From contig NZ_CP082945.1 in the NCBI RefSeq assembly GCF_019933235.1, positions 6,175,501 through 6,239,500 on the forward strand: a DNA stretch of 64,000 nt. Reading direction: 5' to 3'. Under the pieces are notes generated by a model, which did no database searches, was not told the origin of the DNA, and worked only from the letters and a program-made list of their open reading frames with translations. Within the stretch, counting starts at the first letter, position 1. The number at the start of each line of letters is the position of its first letter. This stretch comes from Streptomyces angustmyceticus. GTDB lineage: Bacteria; Actinomycetota; Actinomycetes; Streptomycetales; Streptomycetaceae. Shown here in pieces: positions 10,861 to 19,423 of this stretch. The translations under genes were made by a program, and so were the position numbers.

Positions 10861-12045
10861 ATGGCTGAGGCTCAGAACATCCCGGCCGGTTCCACGACCA
10901 CCGGCTCCCTTGCGGTGGCTGCGGAGTCCACCGTCGCCACCCGGATGAGCGCCCCGCCGTCCTACGACGTGGCGGACTTCCCCGTGCCGCACGGCCGCGA
11001 GGAGGAGTGGCGCTTCACCCCCCTCGCGCGCCTGAAGGGCCTGCACGACGGCAGCGCCGAGGCCGGTGGTCCCGACCTGAAGATCGACATCACCGCTCCC
11101 GAGGGCGTCACCCACGAGCTGGTCGACCGCGCCGACCCGCGGGTCGGCAAGGCCGGCAAGCCCGTCGACCGGGTCGCCGCCCAGGCGTACAGCTCGTTCG
11201 AGAAGGCGTCGGTGATCTCGGTCCCCAAGGAGGCCCGGCTCGCCGAGCCGATCCGGATCAGCGTCCACGGCGAGGGCGGCACGGCCTACGGCCACCAGGT
11301 CATCGAGCTGGGCGCGTTCGCCGAGGCCGTCGTGGTCATCGACCACACCGGTGACGCGGTGCTCGCCGCCAACGTCGACTACCTCCTCGGCGACGGCGCC
11401 AAGCTGACCGTCGTCTCCGTCCAGGACTGGGACGACCACGCGGTCCACGCGGGCCAGCACAACGCCCTCGTCGGCCGGGACGCCACCTTCAAGTCCGTGG
11501 TCGTCACCTTCGGCGGCGACCTCGTCCGCCTGCACCCGCGCGTCACCTACGCGGCTCCCGGCGGCGAGGCCGAGTTCTACGGCCTGTACTTCACCGAGCA
11601 GGGCCAGCACCACGAGCACCGTCTCTTCGTCGACCACGAGGCGACCAACTGCCGCTCCCACGTCGTGTACAAGGGCGCGCTGCAGGGCGACGACGCGCAC
11701 GCCGTGTGGATCGGCGACGTGCTGATCCGGGCCTCGGCGACCGGCACGGACACCTACGAGCTCAACCGCAACCTCGTCCTCACCGACGGCGCGCGGGTCG
11801 ACTCGGTGCCCAACCTGGAGATCGAGACCGGCGAGATCGTCGGCGCCGGCCACGCCTCGGCGACCGGCCGCTTCGACGACGAGCAGCTCTTCTACCTGAT
11901 GGCCCGCGGCATCCCGGCCGACGAGGCCCGCCGGCTGGTCGTCCGCGGCTTCTTCGCCGAGCTGGTCCAGCAGATCGGTCTCCCGGACGTCGAAGAGCGT
12001 CTGATGAGCAAGGTCGAGGCCGAGCTGGAAGCGGCCGCGGCATGA
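10861..12045 (+). CDS. sufD: Fe-S cluster assembly protein SufD
   Basis: A 394-residue SufD, paralogue of SufB and partner in the SufBC2D complex. It contains the family sequence EEEWRFTPLARLKGL near residue 50, the beta-helix core, and FYLMARGIPADEARRLVVRGFFAELV at the C-terminus. It begins 87 bases after sufB with only a weak ribosome site, and its stop overlaps the start of the Rieske gene (ATGA), so the pair is likely coupled. Confidence 0.96.
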   Translation: MAEAQNIPAGSTTTGSLAVAAESTVATRMSAPPSYDVADFPVPHGREEEWRFTPLARLKGLHDGSAEAGGPDLKIDITAPEGVTHELVDRADPRVGKAGKPVDRVAAQAYSSFEKASVISVPKEARLAEPIRISVHGEGGTAYGHQVIELGAFAEAVVVIDHTGDAVLAANVDYLLGDGAKLTVVSVQDWDDHAVHAGQHNALVGRDATFKSVVVTFGGDLVRLHPRVTYAAPGGEAEFYGLYFTEQGQHHEHRLFVDHEATNCRSHVVYKGALQGDDAHAVWIGDVLIRASATGTDTYELNRNLVLTDGARVDSVPNLEIETGEIVGAGHASATGRFDDEQLFYLMARGIPADEARRLVVRGFFAELVQQIGLPDVEERLMSKVEAELEAAAA

Positions 12046-12359
12046 CCTACGTACGCGCAGCGGCGCTCAGCGAGCTGGAGGAGGACACCCCCAAGCGGGT
12101 GGAACTCGACGGCACGCCCGTCTCCTTGGTCCGCACCGAGGGCGAGGTGTTCGCGATCAACGACATCTGCTCGCACGCCAACGTCTCCCTCTCCGAGGGC
12201 GAGGTCGAGGACTGCTCCATCGAGTGCTGGCTGCACGGTTCGAGCTTCGACCTGCGCACCGGCAAGCCGAGCGGCCTTCCCGCGACGCGCCCCGTCCCCG
12301 TATACCCCGTAAAGATCGAAGGGGACGACGTGCTCGTCTCCGTCACCCAGGAGTCCTGA
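12042..12359 (+). CDS. Rieske-type 2Fe-2S ferredoxin of the SUF operon
   Basis: A 105-residue Rieske protein. Ligand motifs are C-S-H in NDICSHANVSL and C-x-x-H in ECWLHGSSFD, the spacing used by bacterial Rieske ferredoxins, often labelled non-heme iron oxygenase ferredoxin subunits. Its position between sufD and sufC is typical of actinobacterial SUF operons and suggests electron delivery to cluster assembly rather than a dioxygenase role, though that is inference. Confidence 0.92.
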   Translation: MTYVRAAALSELEEDTPKRVELDGTPVSLVRTEGEVFAINDICSHANVSLSEGEVEDCSIECWLHGSSFDLRTGKPSGLPATRPVPVYPVKIEGDDVLVSVTQES

Positions 12360-12366
12360 GTTCCCC

Positions 12367-13131
12367 ATGGCAACGCTTGAGATCCACGACCTGCACGTCT
12401 CCGTCGAGGCCGAGAACGGCCCGCGCGAGATCCTGAAGGGCGTCGACCTGACCGTGAAGCAGGGCGAGACGCACGCCATCATGGGCCCCAACGGCTCCGG
12501 CAAGTCGACCCTCGCCTACTCCCTCGCGGGTCACCCCAAGTACACGATCACCGGCGGCACCGTCACCCTCGACGGCGAGAACGTCCTGGAGATGTCCGTT
12601 GACGAGCGCGCGCGGGCCGGCGTCTTCCTCGCCATGCAGTACCCGGTCGAGGTGCCCGGCGTCTCCGTCTCCAACTTCCTGCGCACCTCCGCGACCGCGA
12701 TCCGCGGCGAGGCCCCCAAGCTGCGGCTGTGGGTCAAGGAGGTCAAGGAGGCCATGGAGCGGCTCCAGATGGACCCCTCCTTCGCCGAGCGCAACGTCAA
12801 CGAGGGCTTCTCCGGCGGTGAGAAGAAGCGCCACGAGATCCTCCAGCTGGAGCTGCTGAAGCCCGCGATCGCGATCCTCGACGAGACCGACTCCGGTCTG
12901 GACGTCGACGCGCTGCGCACCGTCTCCGAGGGCGTCAACCGCGTCCGCGAGACCGGCGAGGTCGGCACCCTGCTGATCACCCACTACACGCGCATCCTGC
13001 GCTACATCAAGCCCGACCACGTCCACGTCTTCGCCAACGGCCGCATCGCCGAGTCCGGCGGCGCCGAGCTCGCCGACAAGCTGGAGGCCGAGGGCTACGA
13101 GCAGTACACGAAGGGTGGCGCAACCGCGTGA
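12367..13131 (+). CDS. sufC: Fe-S cluster assembly ATPase SufC
   Basis: A 254-residue ABC-type ATPase that binds SufB and SufD and drives scaffold rearrangement. Walker A is GPNGSGKST at about residues 40-48, the signature is FSGGEKKR, and Walker B is AILDETDSGLD, which carries the SufC-type Asp-Glu-Thr. It starts 8 bases after the Rieske gene, and its stop overlaps the sufS GTG as GTGA. Confidence 0.97.
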   Translation: MATLEIHDLHVSVEAENGPREILKGVDLTVKQGETHAIMGPNGSGKSTLAYSLAGHPKYTITGGTVTLDGENVLEMSVDERARAGVFLAMQYPVEVPGVSVSNFLRTSATAIRGEAPKLRLWVKEVKEAMERLQMDPSFAERNVNEGFSGGEKKRHEILQLELLKPAIAILDETDSGLDVDALRTVSEGVNRVRETGEVGTLLITHYTRILRYIKPDHVHVFANGRIAESGGAELADKLEAEGYEQYTKGGATA

Positions 13132-14384
13132 CACAGCTGCCGGGCCTCCTCGACACCGAGGCGATCCGTAAGGACTTCCCCATCCTGGATCGCCAGATCC
13201 ACGACGGGCGGAAGGTCGTGTACCTGGACAACGCGGCGACCTCGCAGAAGCCGCGTCAGGTCCTCGACGCCCTGAACGCCTACTACGAACGTCACAACGC
13301 CAACGTCCACCGCGGCGTGCACGTGCTCGCCGAGGAGGCCACGGCGCTGTACGAAGGCGCCCGCGACAAGGTCGCCGCCTTCATCAACGCGCCGAGCCGC
13401 GACGAGGTGATCTTCACCAAGAACGCCTCGGAGTCGCTCAACCTCGTGGCCAACATGCTCGGCTGGGCCGAAGAGCCCTACCGCGTGGACCGCGAGACCG
13501 AGATCGTCATCACGGAGATGGAGCACCACTCCAACATCGTGCCGTGGCAGCTGCTCTCGCAGCGCACCGGCGCGAAGCTGAAGTGGTTCGGCATCACCGA
13601 CGACGGCCGTCTCGACCTGTCCAACATCGACGAGATCATCACCGAGCAGACGAAGATCGTCTCCTTCACGCTGGTCTCGAACATCATGGGCACCATCAAC
13701 CCGGTCGAGACGATCATCCGCCGTGCCCAGGAGGTCGGCGCGCTGGTCTGCATCGACGCCTCGCAGGCCGCCCCGCACATGGTGCTGGACGTCCAGGCGC
13801 TGCAGGCCGACTTCGTGGCCTTCACCGGCCACAAGATGTGCGGCCCGACCGGCATCGGTGTGCTGTGGGGCCGCCAGGAGCTGCTGGAGGACCTCCCGCC
13901 GTTCCTCGGCGGCGGCGAGATGATCGAGACCGTCTCGATGCACTCCTCGACCTATGCGCCCGCGCCGCACAAGTTCGAGGCCGGTACGCCCCCGATCGCC
14001 CAGGCCGTCGGCCTCGGCGCGGCCGTGGACTACCTCTCCTCGATCGGCATGGACAACATCGCCGCGCATGAGCACGCGATCACCGAGTACGCCGTCAAGC
14101 GGCTGCTGGAGGTCCCCGACCTGCGCATCATCGGCCCGAGCACGGCCGAGGAGCGCGGGGCGACGCTCTCCTTCACGCTCGGTGACATCCATCCGCACGA
14201 CGTCGGCCAGGTGCTGGACGAGCAGGGCATCGCGGTCCGCGTGGGTCACCACTGCGCGCGGCCGGTCTGCCTGCGCTTCGGAATTCCTGCGACCACGCGA
14301 GCGTCGTTCTATCTGTACTCCACCCCGGCCGAGGTCGACGCCCTGGTCGAGGGCCTGGAGCACGTCCGCAACTTTTTCGGTTAA
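13128..14384 (+). CDS. sufS: Cysteine desulfurase SufS
   Basis: A 418-residue PLP-dependent enzyme that removes sulfur from L-cysteine as a persulfide for cluster assembly. The PLP Lys lies in FTGHKMCGPTGIGVLWG and the catalytic Cys in HHCARPVCLRFGIP, which marks the SufS (group II) subtype rather than IscS. Start GTG overlaps sufC. The sulfur acceptor is presumably SufU, encoded next. Confidence 0.96.
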   Translation: MTQLPGLLDTEAIRKDFPILDRQIHDGRKVVYLDNAATSQKPRQVLDALNAYYERHNANVHRGVHVLAEEATALYEGARDKVAAFINAPSRDEVIFTKNASESLNLVANMLGWAEEPYRVDRETEIVITEMEHHSNIVPWQLLSQRTGAKLKWFGITDDGRLDLSNIDEIITEQTKIVSFTLVSNIMGTINPVETIIRRAQEVGALVCIDASQAAPHMVLDVQALQADFVAFTGHKMCGPTGIGVLWGRQELLEDLPPFLGGGEMIETVSMHSSTYAPAPHKFEAGTPPIAQAVGLGAAVDYLSSIGMDNIAAHEHAITEYAVKRLLEVPDLRIIGPSTAEERGATLSFTLGDIHPHDVGQVLDEQGIAVRVGHHCARPVCLRFGIPATTRASFYLYSTPAEVDALVEGLEHVRNFFG

Positions 14385-14421
14385 ACAAGCACAGCGGATG
14401 AGGACGAGGACTGACTGAGCC

Positions 14422-14880
14422 GTGAAGCTGGATTCCATGTACCAGGACGTCATCCTGGACCACTACAAGCACCCGCACGGGCGCGGTCTTCGGGACGGCG
14501 ACGCCGAGGTGCACCACGTCAACCCCACCTGCGGCGACGAGATCACGCTGCGCGTGCGGCTGGACGGCACGACGATCGAGGATGTGTCCTACGAGGGCCA
14601 GGGCTGCTCCATCAGCCAGGCCAGCGCGTCGGTGCTCAACGACCTCCTGGTCGGCAAGGAGCTCGGCGAGGCGCAGAAGATCCAGGAGACGTTTCTGGAG
14701 CTGATGCAGTCCAAGGGGCAGGTCGAGCCGGATGACGCCATGGAGGAGGTGCTGGAGGACGCGGTGGCGTTCGCCGGTGTCTCGAAGTACCCGGCGCGTG
14801 TGAAGTGCGCGCTGCTCAGCTGGATGGCCTGGAAGGACGCCACGGCCAAGGCCCTCTCCGAGGAGGCGAAGACCGCATGA
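14422..14880 (+). CDS. sufU: SufU-type zinc-dependent sulfurtransferase
   Basis: A 152-residue IscU-like protein. It has the three conserved Cys sites (NPTCGDE, GQGCSIS and VKCALL) and the insertion after GQGC that separates SufU from scaffold IscU. In Gram-positive systems it accepts sulfur from SufS and passes it to SufBCD. It starts with GTG 37 bases after sufS and overlaps the next gene (ATGA). Confidence 0.95.
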   Translation: MKLDSMYQDVILDHYKHPHGRGLRDGDAEVHHVNPTCGDEITLRVRLDGTTIEDVSYEGQGCSISQASASVLNDLLVGKELGEAQKIQETFLELMQSKGQVEPDDAMEEVLEDAVAFAGVSKYPARVKCALLSWMAWKDATAKALSEEAKTA

Positions 14881-15212
14881 CCGACACCCCGACCACCACC
14901 AAGCCGGCGTCCGAGGAAGAGGTCCGCGAGGCCCTGTACGACGTCGTGGACCCCGAGCTGGGCATCGATGTCGTCAACCTCGGGCTGATCTACGGCATTC
15001 ACGTCGACGACGCCAACATCGCCACCATCGACATGACGCTGACCTCCGCGGCCTGCCCGCTGACCGACGTCATCGAGGACCAGGCGAAGTCCGCCACGGA
15101 CGGCATCGTCAACGAACTCAAGATCAACTGGGTCTGGATGCCGCCGTGGGGCCCGGACAAGATCACCGACGACGGCCGCGAGCAGCTCCGCGCGCTGGGC
15201 TTCAACGTCTGA
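14877..15212 (+). CDS. sufT: Metal-sulfur cluster biosynthetic enzyme (DUF59/MIP18 family, SufT-like)
   Basis: A 111-residue MIP18-family protein, last gene of the SUF operon. The family core VDPELGIDVVNLGLIYGI and the conserved TSAACPLTDVIEDQ with its reactive Cys are present. SufT-like proteins help mature Fe-S enzymes, particularly under high demand. The symbol is by family analogy. A perfect 17-bp terminator hairpin follows 18 bases after the stop. Confidence 0.88.
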   Translation: MTDTPTTTKPASEEEVREALYDVVDPELGIDVVNLGLIYGIHVDDANIATIDMTLTSAACPLTDVIEDQAKSATDGIVNELKINWVWMPPWGPDKITDDGREQLRALGFNV

Positions 15213-15230
15213 CGAGCTCCCCCGAGCAGT

Positions 15231-15270
15231 ACGGCCGTGCCCGCCAGCCACCACTGGCGGGCACGGCCGT
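15231..15270 (+). terminator. Rho-independent-type terminator of the SUF operon
   Basis: ACGGCCGTGCCCGCCAG pairs perfectly with CTGGCGGGCACGGCCGT across a six-base loop, giving a 17-bp stem, followed by TTTCGG. It cleanly separates the SUF operon from the SMR pump gene. Confidence 0.9.
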
Positions 15271-15306
15271 TTCGGCGTTGTGGGGGCACAGGGGAACGCG
15301 CGCTTA

Positions 15307-15345
15307 TGTACGCCCGTACGCATCGTTGTGTACGCTCGTACGCAT
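15307..15345 (+). promoter_or_regulatory. Twin operators at the SMR/TetR promoter
   Basis: A 17-bp sequence containing the palindrome GTACG-N2-CGTAC occurs twice (15307-15323 and 15329-15345), 22 bases apart, two helical turns, differing at one position. The second copy runs into the ATG of the pump gene. This is the layout expected for cooperative binding by the TetR regulator encoded downstream. Confidence 0.75.
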
Positions 15346-15664
15346 GGTCTATGTGACGCTCGCCGCCGCGATCCTCTCCGAGATCCTGGCGACCACCGCG
15401 ATGAAGTACAGCGACGGGTTCAGCCGGCTGTGGCCGTCGCTGGCCACGGGGGCGGGGTATCTGGTCGCCTTCGTGCTGCTGGCGCAGACGCTCAAGTCGA
15501 TGAGTGTCGGGACCGCGTACGCGATCTGGTCGGGCGCCGGGACGGCGGTGATCGCGGCGATCGGGATGGTGTTCCTGGGGGAGAGCGCCAGCGCGCTGAA
15601 GATCCTCGGGGTGCTGCTGGTGATCGCCGGGGTCGTGGTGCTCAACCTGGACGGGGCGCACTGA
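15344..15664 (+). CDS. SMR family multidrug efflux protein
   Basis: A 106-residue four-helix small multidrug resistance protein. Glu13 in AAILSEILATTAMK corresponds to the essential membrane Glu of EmrE, and the fourth helix ends VVVLNLDGAH. It exchanges protons for cationic drugs, presumably as an EmrE or SugE/Gdx-like dimer. There is no ribosome site, and the ATG lies at the edge of an operator, so the transcript is probably leaderless. Its stop overlaps the TetR ATG by one base. Confidence 0.92.
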   Translation: MVYVTLAAAILSEILATTAMKYSDGFSRLWPSLATGAGYLVAFVLLAQTLKSMSVGTAYAIWSGAGTAVIAAIGMVFLGESASALKILGVLLVIAGVVVLNLDGAH

Positions 15665-16203
15665 TGGCCCGGCGCTACGACCCGGACCGGCGGCAGCGGA
15701 TCATCGACGCGGCGATCGCCGTGGTCGGCGAGTGCGGGATCGCCGGGCTCAGCCACCGTGCCGTGGCGGCCGCCGCGGATGTCCCGCTCGGCTCGACCAC
15801 CTACCACTTCGCGACCCTGGACGAGCTGCTGGTTGCCGCGCTGCGGCAGTCCAACGTCGTGTGCCTGGCCGACTTCGCGCGCTGGGTGGACAACATCGAC
15901 CCGGCGGCGCCGCTCGCCGAGGAGGTCGCGCGGCTGGTCGAGGACACGCTGTCCGGCGACCGCCGGCGGATGGAGCTGGAGTACGAGCTGTATCTGGCGG
16001 CGCTGCGGCACGAGGCGGTGCGGCCGATCGCCGCCGAGTGCCTGGACGAGATGGTGCGGCTGCTCGGAGCGCGGATCGGCGACCTGCGCACCGCGCGGAC
16101 GGTGGTGGCCCTCACCGACGGGCTGGTGCTGCAGCATCTGCTGACCGGGCAGCCCTTCGACCCCGAGGCGGTGCGGGCCGGGCTGGCCGGGGTGCTGGGC
16201 TGA
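15664..16203 (+). CDS. TetR family transcriptional regulator
   Basis: A 179-residue TetR repressor. The DNA-binding helix-turn-helix lies at about residues 14-50 (IIDAAIAVVGECGIAGLSHRAVAAAADVPLGSTTYHF), followed by a helical ligand domain. Translation is coupled to the pump gene through TGATG. It very likely controls this two-gene unit through the twin GTACG-N2-CGTAC operators upstream, with a pump substrate as inducer; the ligand is unknown. Confidence 0.93.
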   Translation: MARRYDPDRRQRIIDAAIAVVGECGIAGLSHRAVAAAADVPLGSTTYHFATLDELLVAALRQSNVVCLADFARWVDNIDPAAPLAEEVARLVEDTLSGDRRRMELEYELYLAALRHEAVRPIAAECLDEMVRLLGARIGDLRTARTVVALTDGLVLQHLLTGQPFDPEAVRAGLAGVLG

Positions 16204-16317
16204 GCCGTCGGCGGGACCGGTGCGCGGGACCCGCGGACGGGCGGCCGCGGCCGCGGACCTGGCCCGATCGCTGAGACCGGTTCGCCTCGGCGGGCGCCCT
16301 CCGGTTAGGTTTCGGAT

Positions 16318-17313
16318 ATGACCGATGCTGCTGTTTCCGCTTCCTCTCTCACCGGCGCCGTCGCCGCCGGGCTCGCCACCGTCACCGCCGACGGCACCGT
16401 GCTGGACACCTGGTTCCCGGCCCCCGAGCTGGTGAGCACGCCCGGCCCGGCCGGCACCGAGCACCTCGACGACGCACGCGCCACCGAACTGCTGGGCGCC
16501 GCCGTGCTCAAGGCGATCGGTCCCGACCCGGTCCGTGGTGTCGAGGTCGTCGCCGTCCGTACGGTCATCGCCTCCCTCGACGACAAGCCGCTGGACGCGC
16601 ACGACGCCTACCTGCGCCTCCACCTCCTCAGCCACCGCCTGGTCAAGCCGCACGGCCAGAACCTGGAGGGCCTCTTCGGGCTGCTGGCCAACGTCGCCTG
16701 GACCTCGCTGGGCCCGGTGGCCGTCGACCAGGTCGAGACGGTGCGGCTGAACGCCCGCGCCGAGGGGCTGCACCTTCAGGTCACCAGCATCGACAAGTTC
16801 CCGCGGCTGACCGACTACGTCGCGCCCGCCGGGGTGCGGATCGCGGACGCCGACCGGGTGCGCCTGGGCGCGCACCTCGCGGCCGGCACCACCGTCATGC
16901 ACGAGGGCTTCGTCAACTTCAACGCCGGGACGCTGGGCACCTCCATGGTCGAGGGCCGGATCAGCGCGGGCGTGGTCATCGGCGACGGCTCCGACATCGG
17001 CGGCGGCGCCTCCACCATGGGCACCCTCTCGGGCGGCGGCAAGCAGATCATCTCCATCGGCGAGCGCTGCCTGCTGGGCGCCGAATCGGGCATCGGCATC
17101 GCGCTCGGCGACGAGTGCGTCGTCGAGGCCGGGCTGTACGTGACCGCCGGTACCCGCGTCACGCTGCCCGACGGCCAGATCGTCAAGGCCCTGGAGCTGT
17201 CCGGCGCGGACAACATCCTCTTCCGCCGCAACTCCACCACCGGCACGGTCGAGGCCCGCCCGAACAAGGCGACCTGGGGCGGCCTCAACGAGGTGCTGCA
17301 CAGCCACAACTGA
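16318..17313 (+). CDS. dapD: 2,3,4,5-tetrahydropyridine-2,6-dicarboxylate N-succinyltransferase
   Basis: A 331-residue actinobacterial-type DapD, which succinylates tetrahydrodipicolinate in the lysine and meso-diaminopimelate pathway. The C-terminal half shows a left-handed beta-helix (ISAGVVIGDGSDIGGGASTMGTLSGG), followed by ISIGERCLLGAESGIGIALGDECVVEAG. TAGGTT stands six bases before the ATG, a leaderless pattern. dapA, an earlier step, lies 1 kb away on the other strand. Confidence 0.96.
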   Translation: MTDAAVSASSLTGAVAAGLATVTADGTVLDTWFPAPELVSTPGPAGTEHLDDARATELLGAAVLKAIGPDPVRGVEVVAVRTVIASLDDKPLDAHDAYLRLHLLSHRLVKPHGQNLEGLFGLLANVAWTSLGPVAVDQVETVRLNARAEGLHLQVTSIDKFPRLTDYVAPAGVRIADADRVRLGAHLAAGTTVMHEGFVNFNAGTLGTSMVEGRISAGVVIGDGSDIGGGASTMGTLSGGGKQIISIGERCLLGAESGIGIALGDECVVEAGLYVTAGTRVTLPDGQIVKALELSGADNILFRRNSTTGTVEARPNKATWGGLNEVLHSHN

Positions 17314-17362
17314 GGCGACGGACCGGGCAGGCCGTGCGGCCGGCCCGGCACGGCGGCGTCAG

Positions 17363-17389
17363 CGGCCCGGCGGGAGATCCGCCGGGCCG
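17363..17389 (+). terminator. Terminator after dapD
   Basis: CGGCCCGGCGG and CCGCCGGGCCG form a perfect 11-bp stem with a five-base loop, followed by TTCGGCTT. A weaker seven-base-pair hairpin precedes it at 17331-17354. Both lie between dapD and the EI24 gene. Confidence 0.8.
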
Positions 17390-17451
17390 TTCGGCTTCCG
17401 CCCCCGCCGCCCCGCTCCCCGCGCCGCCCGGACGCGGATAGGCTGTGTGTC

Positions 17452-18402
17452 ATGCGTGATCTTGTAGCGGGGATGCGGTATCTGGGCAAGGGGCAGCGCT
17501 GGGTCGCCCAGCACGGCCGGTGGTGGGGCTTCGGGCTGATCCCGGCGCTGATCGCCCTGGTGCTGTACGCGGCGGTGCTGACCGTGCTCGCCCTCTGGTC
17601 CGGCGACATCGCGGCCTGGGCGACGCCGTTCGCCGACGGCTGGGGCACGCCCTGGCAGGGGCTGCTGCGCGGGGTGTTCGTGGCGCTGTTGATCGCCGGC
17701 GGGCTGACGCTGTCGGTGCTGACGTTCACCGCGGTCACGCTGCTGATCGGCGACCCCTTCTACGAGTCGCTGTCGGAGAAGGTGGAGGAGTCCGAGGGCC
17801 ACTGCCCGCCGTCCCCGGACCGGCCGCTGTGGCAGGAGATCTGGATCGCCCTGCGGGACAGCGTCCATGTGCTGCTGCGGGCCGCCGGATTCGGGATCCT
17901 GCTGTTCGTCCTCGGGTTCGTGCCCTTCGTCGGGCAGACCGTGATCCCGGCCATCGGCTTCTGCGTCTCCGGTTTCTTCCTCGCCGTCGAGCTGACCTCG
18001 GTGGCCATGCAGCGCCGGGACGTTCCGGTGCGGGAGCGGCTGCGGCTGCTGCGGGGCCGCAAGGGGCTCGCGGTCGGCTTCGGTACCCCGGTCGTGCTGC
18101 TGTTCCTGATCCCGTTCGTCGCGGTCGTGCTGATGCCGGGCGCGGTGGCCGGCGCGACGCTGCTGGTGCGGGACCTGATGGCGGACGAGGAGGAGCCGCC
18201 CGCGCCGGAGCGGGGCGAGGGCGCGGCCGCGCGGGGACCGGCCGCCGGCGCCCCGTACGGGCAGCCGGGCGCGCCGGGCGGCTTCGGGCCGGCCCCCGCG
18301 GGGTTCCCCGCTAACCAGGGACAGCCGCAGGCACCGCAGGGGTATCCGTATCCGCAGTCCGGTCCAGGGTCGTCCGCAGCGCGTCCACCAGCCGGCTGGT
18401 GA
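17452..18402 (+). CDS. EI24/CysZ-like membrane protein
   Basis: A 316-residue protein with four to five membrane segments matching the EI24 (CysZ-like) family: GFGLIPALIALVLYAAVLTVLALW near residue 25, a long central helix pair, and the FVLGFVPFVGQTVIPAIGF hairpin. Its C-terminal 70 residues are rich in Pro, Gly and Gln. TAGGCT lies seven bases before the ATG (leaderless). The last 92 bases overlap the convergent dapA gene. The transported substrate, if any, is unknown. Confidence 0.85.
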   Translation: MRDLVAGMRYLGKGQRWVAQHGRWWGFGLIPALIALVLYAAVLTVLALWSGDIAAWATPFADGWGTPWQGLLRGVFVALLIAGGLTLSVLTFTAVTLLIGDPFYESLSEKVEESEGHCPPSPDRPLWQEIWIALRDSVHVLLRAAGFGILLFVLGFVPFVGQTVIPAIGFCVSGFFLAVELTSVAMQRRDVPVRERLRLLRGRKGLAVGFGTPVVLLFLIPFVAVVLMPGAVAGATLLVRDLMADEEEPPAPERGEGAAARGPAAGAPYGQPGAPGGFGPAPAGFPANQGQPQAPQGYPYPQSGPGSSAARPPAGW

Positions 18403-19270
18403 GGTCGGCGTCCGCCGCCAGCAGCGGGCCGCGGACCGGTCCGGCGGGCAGGCCGAGGTGGTTGAGCAGTGCCTTCGCGGTGACCGTGCCGGGGGCCTGG
18501 CCGCCGGTCAGCTGCTCGACGAGCGGGACCAGCGCGAGCTGACGGCGGGCCGCCCCGGCCGTGTCGCCGGCGTCGAAGGCGTCCAGGACGGCGCGCACCG
18601 CCCGCGGCGCGGCGTTGGCGGCGGTGCTCACACAGCCGGCGCCGCCGAGCGCGCGCAGCGGCAGGATCTGCTCGTCGCAGCCCGCGTAGTAGGCCAGGTC
18701 CGTCGAGGCCAGGACCTTCGCCGACTTCAGCAGGTCGTAGCCGCAGTCCTTGACGGCCGCGATCCGCGGATGGGCGGCCAGCCGCAGAAGGGTGTCCCAG
18801 GCCAGCGCGACGCCGGTGCGGCCCGGGATGTCGTAGAGCATCACCGGCAGCCCGGTGACGTCCGCGACCGTCCGCAGGTGATGGGCGACGGCCTCCTGGG
18901 TGGGCCGTGAGTAGTAGGGCGTGACCACCAACAGGCCGTGTGCGCCCGCCCGTTCGGCGCCGCGGGCGAGGGCGACGGAGTGCCGGGTGTCGCTGGTGCC
19001 GACCCCGGCGATGATCCGTGCCCGGTCGCCGACGGCCTCGACCACGGCCCGCAGCAGGGCCTCCTTCTCGGCGTCCGAGGTCGTCGGGGCCTCCCCGGTG
19101 GTGCCGCTCAGCACCAGTGCGTCGCAGCCGCCCTCGTCGACGAGGTGGGTGGCGAGCCGCTGCGCGCCGTCGGTGTCGAGCGCCCCGTCGTCGGTGAACG
19201 GGGTGATCATGGCGGTCGCGGTACGGCCGAAGGGCGAGGCCGCGACCGGGGGTACGAGGGGGGCGGGCAT
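18311..19270 (-). CDS. dapA: 4-hydroxy-tetrahydrodipicolinate synthase family protein
   Basis: A roughly 319-residue class I aldolase of the DapA family, condensing pyruvate with aspartate semialdehyde. Signatures are SGTTGEAPTTSDAEKEALLRAV, the Tyr region GLLVVTPYYSRPTQEAV, and the Schiff-base Lys in RIAAVKDCGYDL. The ATG at 19270 has GGGGAG at good spacing; an ATG at 19303 has none. The C-terminal 30 residues (RTADTDTPAVPAAVPG) are the part read opposite the EI24 gene. Streptomyces often carry more than one DapA paralogue, so lysine synthesis is probable, not certain. Confidence 0.88.
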   Translation of the reverse strand: MPAPLVPPVAASPFGRTATAMITPFTDDGALDTDGAQRLATHLVDEGGCDALVLSGTTGEAPTTSDAEKEALLRAVVEAVGDRARIIAGVGTSDTRHSVALARGAERAGAHGLLVVTPYYSRPTQEAVAHHLRTVADVTGLPVMLYDIPGRTGVALAWDTLLRLAAHPRIAAVKDCGYDLLKSAKVLASTDLAYYAGCDEQILPLRALGGAGCVSTAANAAPRAVRAVLDAFDAGDTAGAARRQLALVPLVEQLTGGQAPGTVTAKALLNHLGLPAGPVRGPLLAADADLTSRLVDALRTTLDRTADTDTPAVPAAVPG

Positions 19271-19372
19271 GGTCTCCCCGCCGGGAGTCTGGGGGTGCCT
19301 CATATGTCACGTCCAACGTGGTGGTGCCGGCTGGTTCCTCGGACAGCGCTCCGTGCGGGGCCGGAACGCGGA

Positions 19373-19406
19373 AGCGGCCGCCGCGCCTTACGGTGCGACG
19401 GCCGCT
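19373..19406 (-). terminator. Hairpin after the 49-residue protein gene
   Basis: AGCGGCCG and CGGCCGCT pair around an 18-base loop that can partly extend the stem. It lies between the end of the small minus-strand gene and the dapA start, and probably ends the small transcript. Confidence 0.55.
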
Positions 19407-19423
19407 CGGGCATCACAGGCCCA

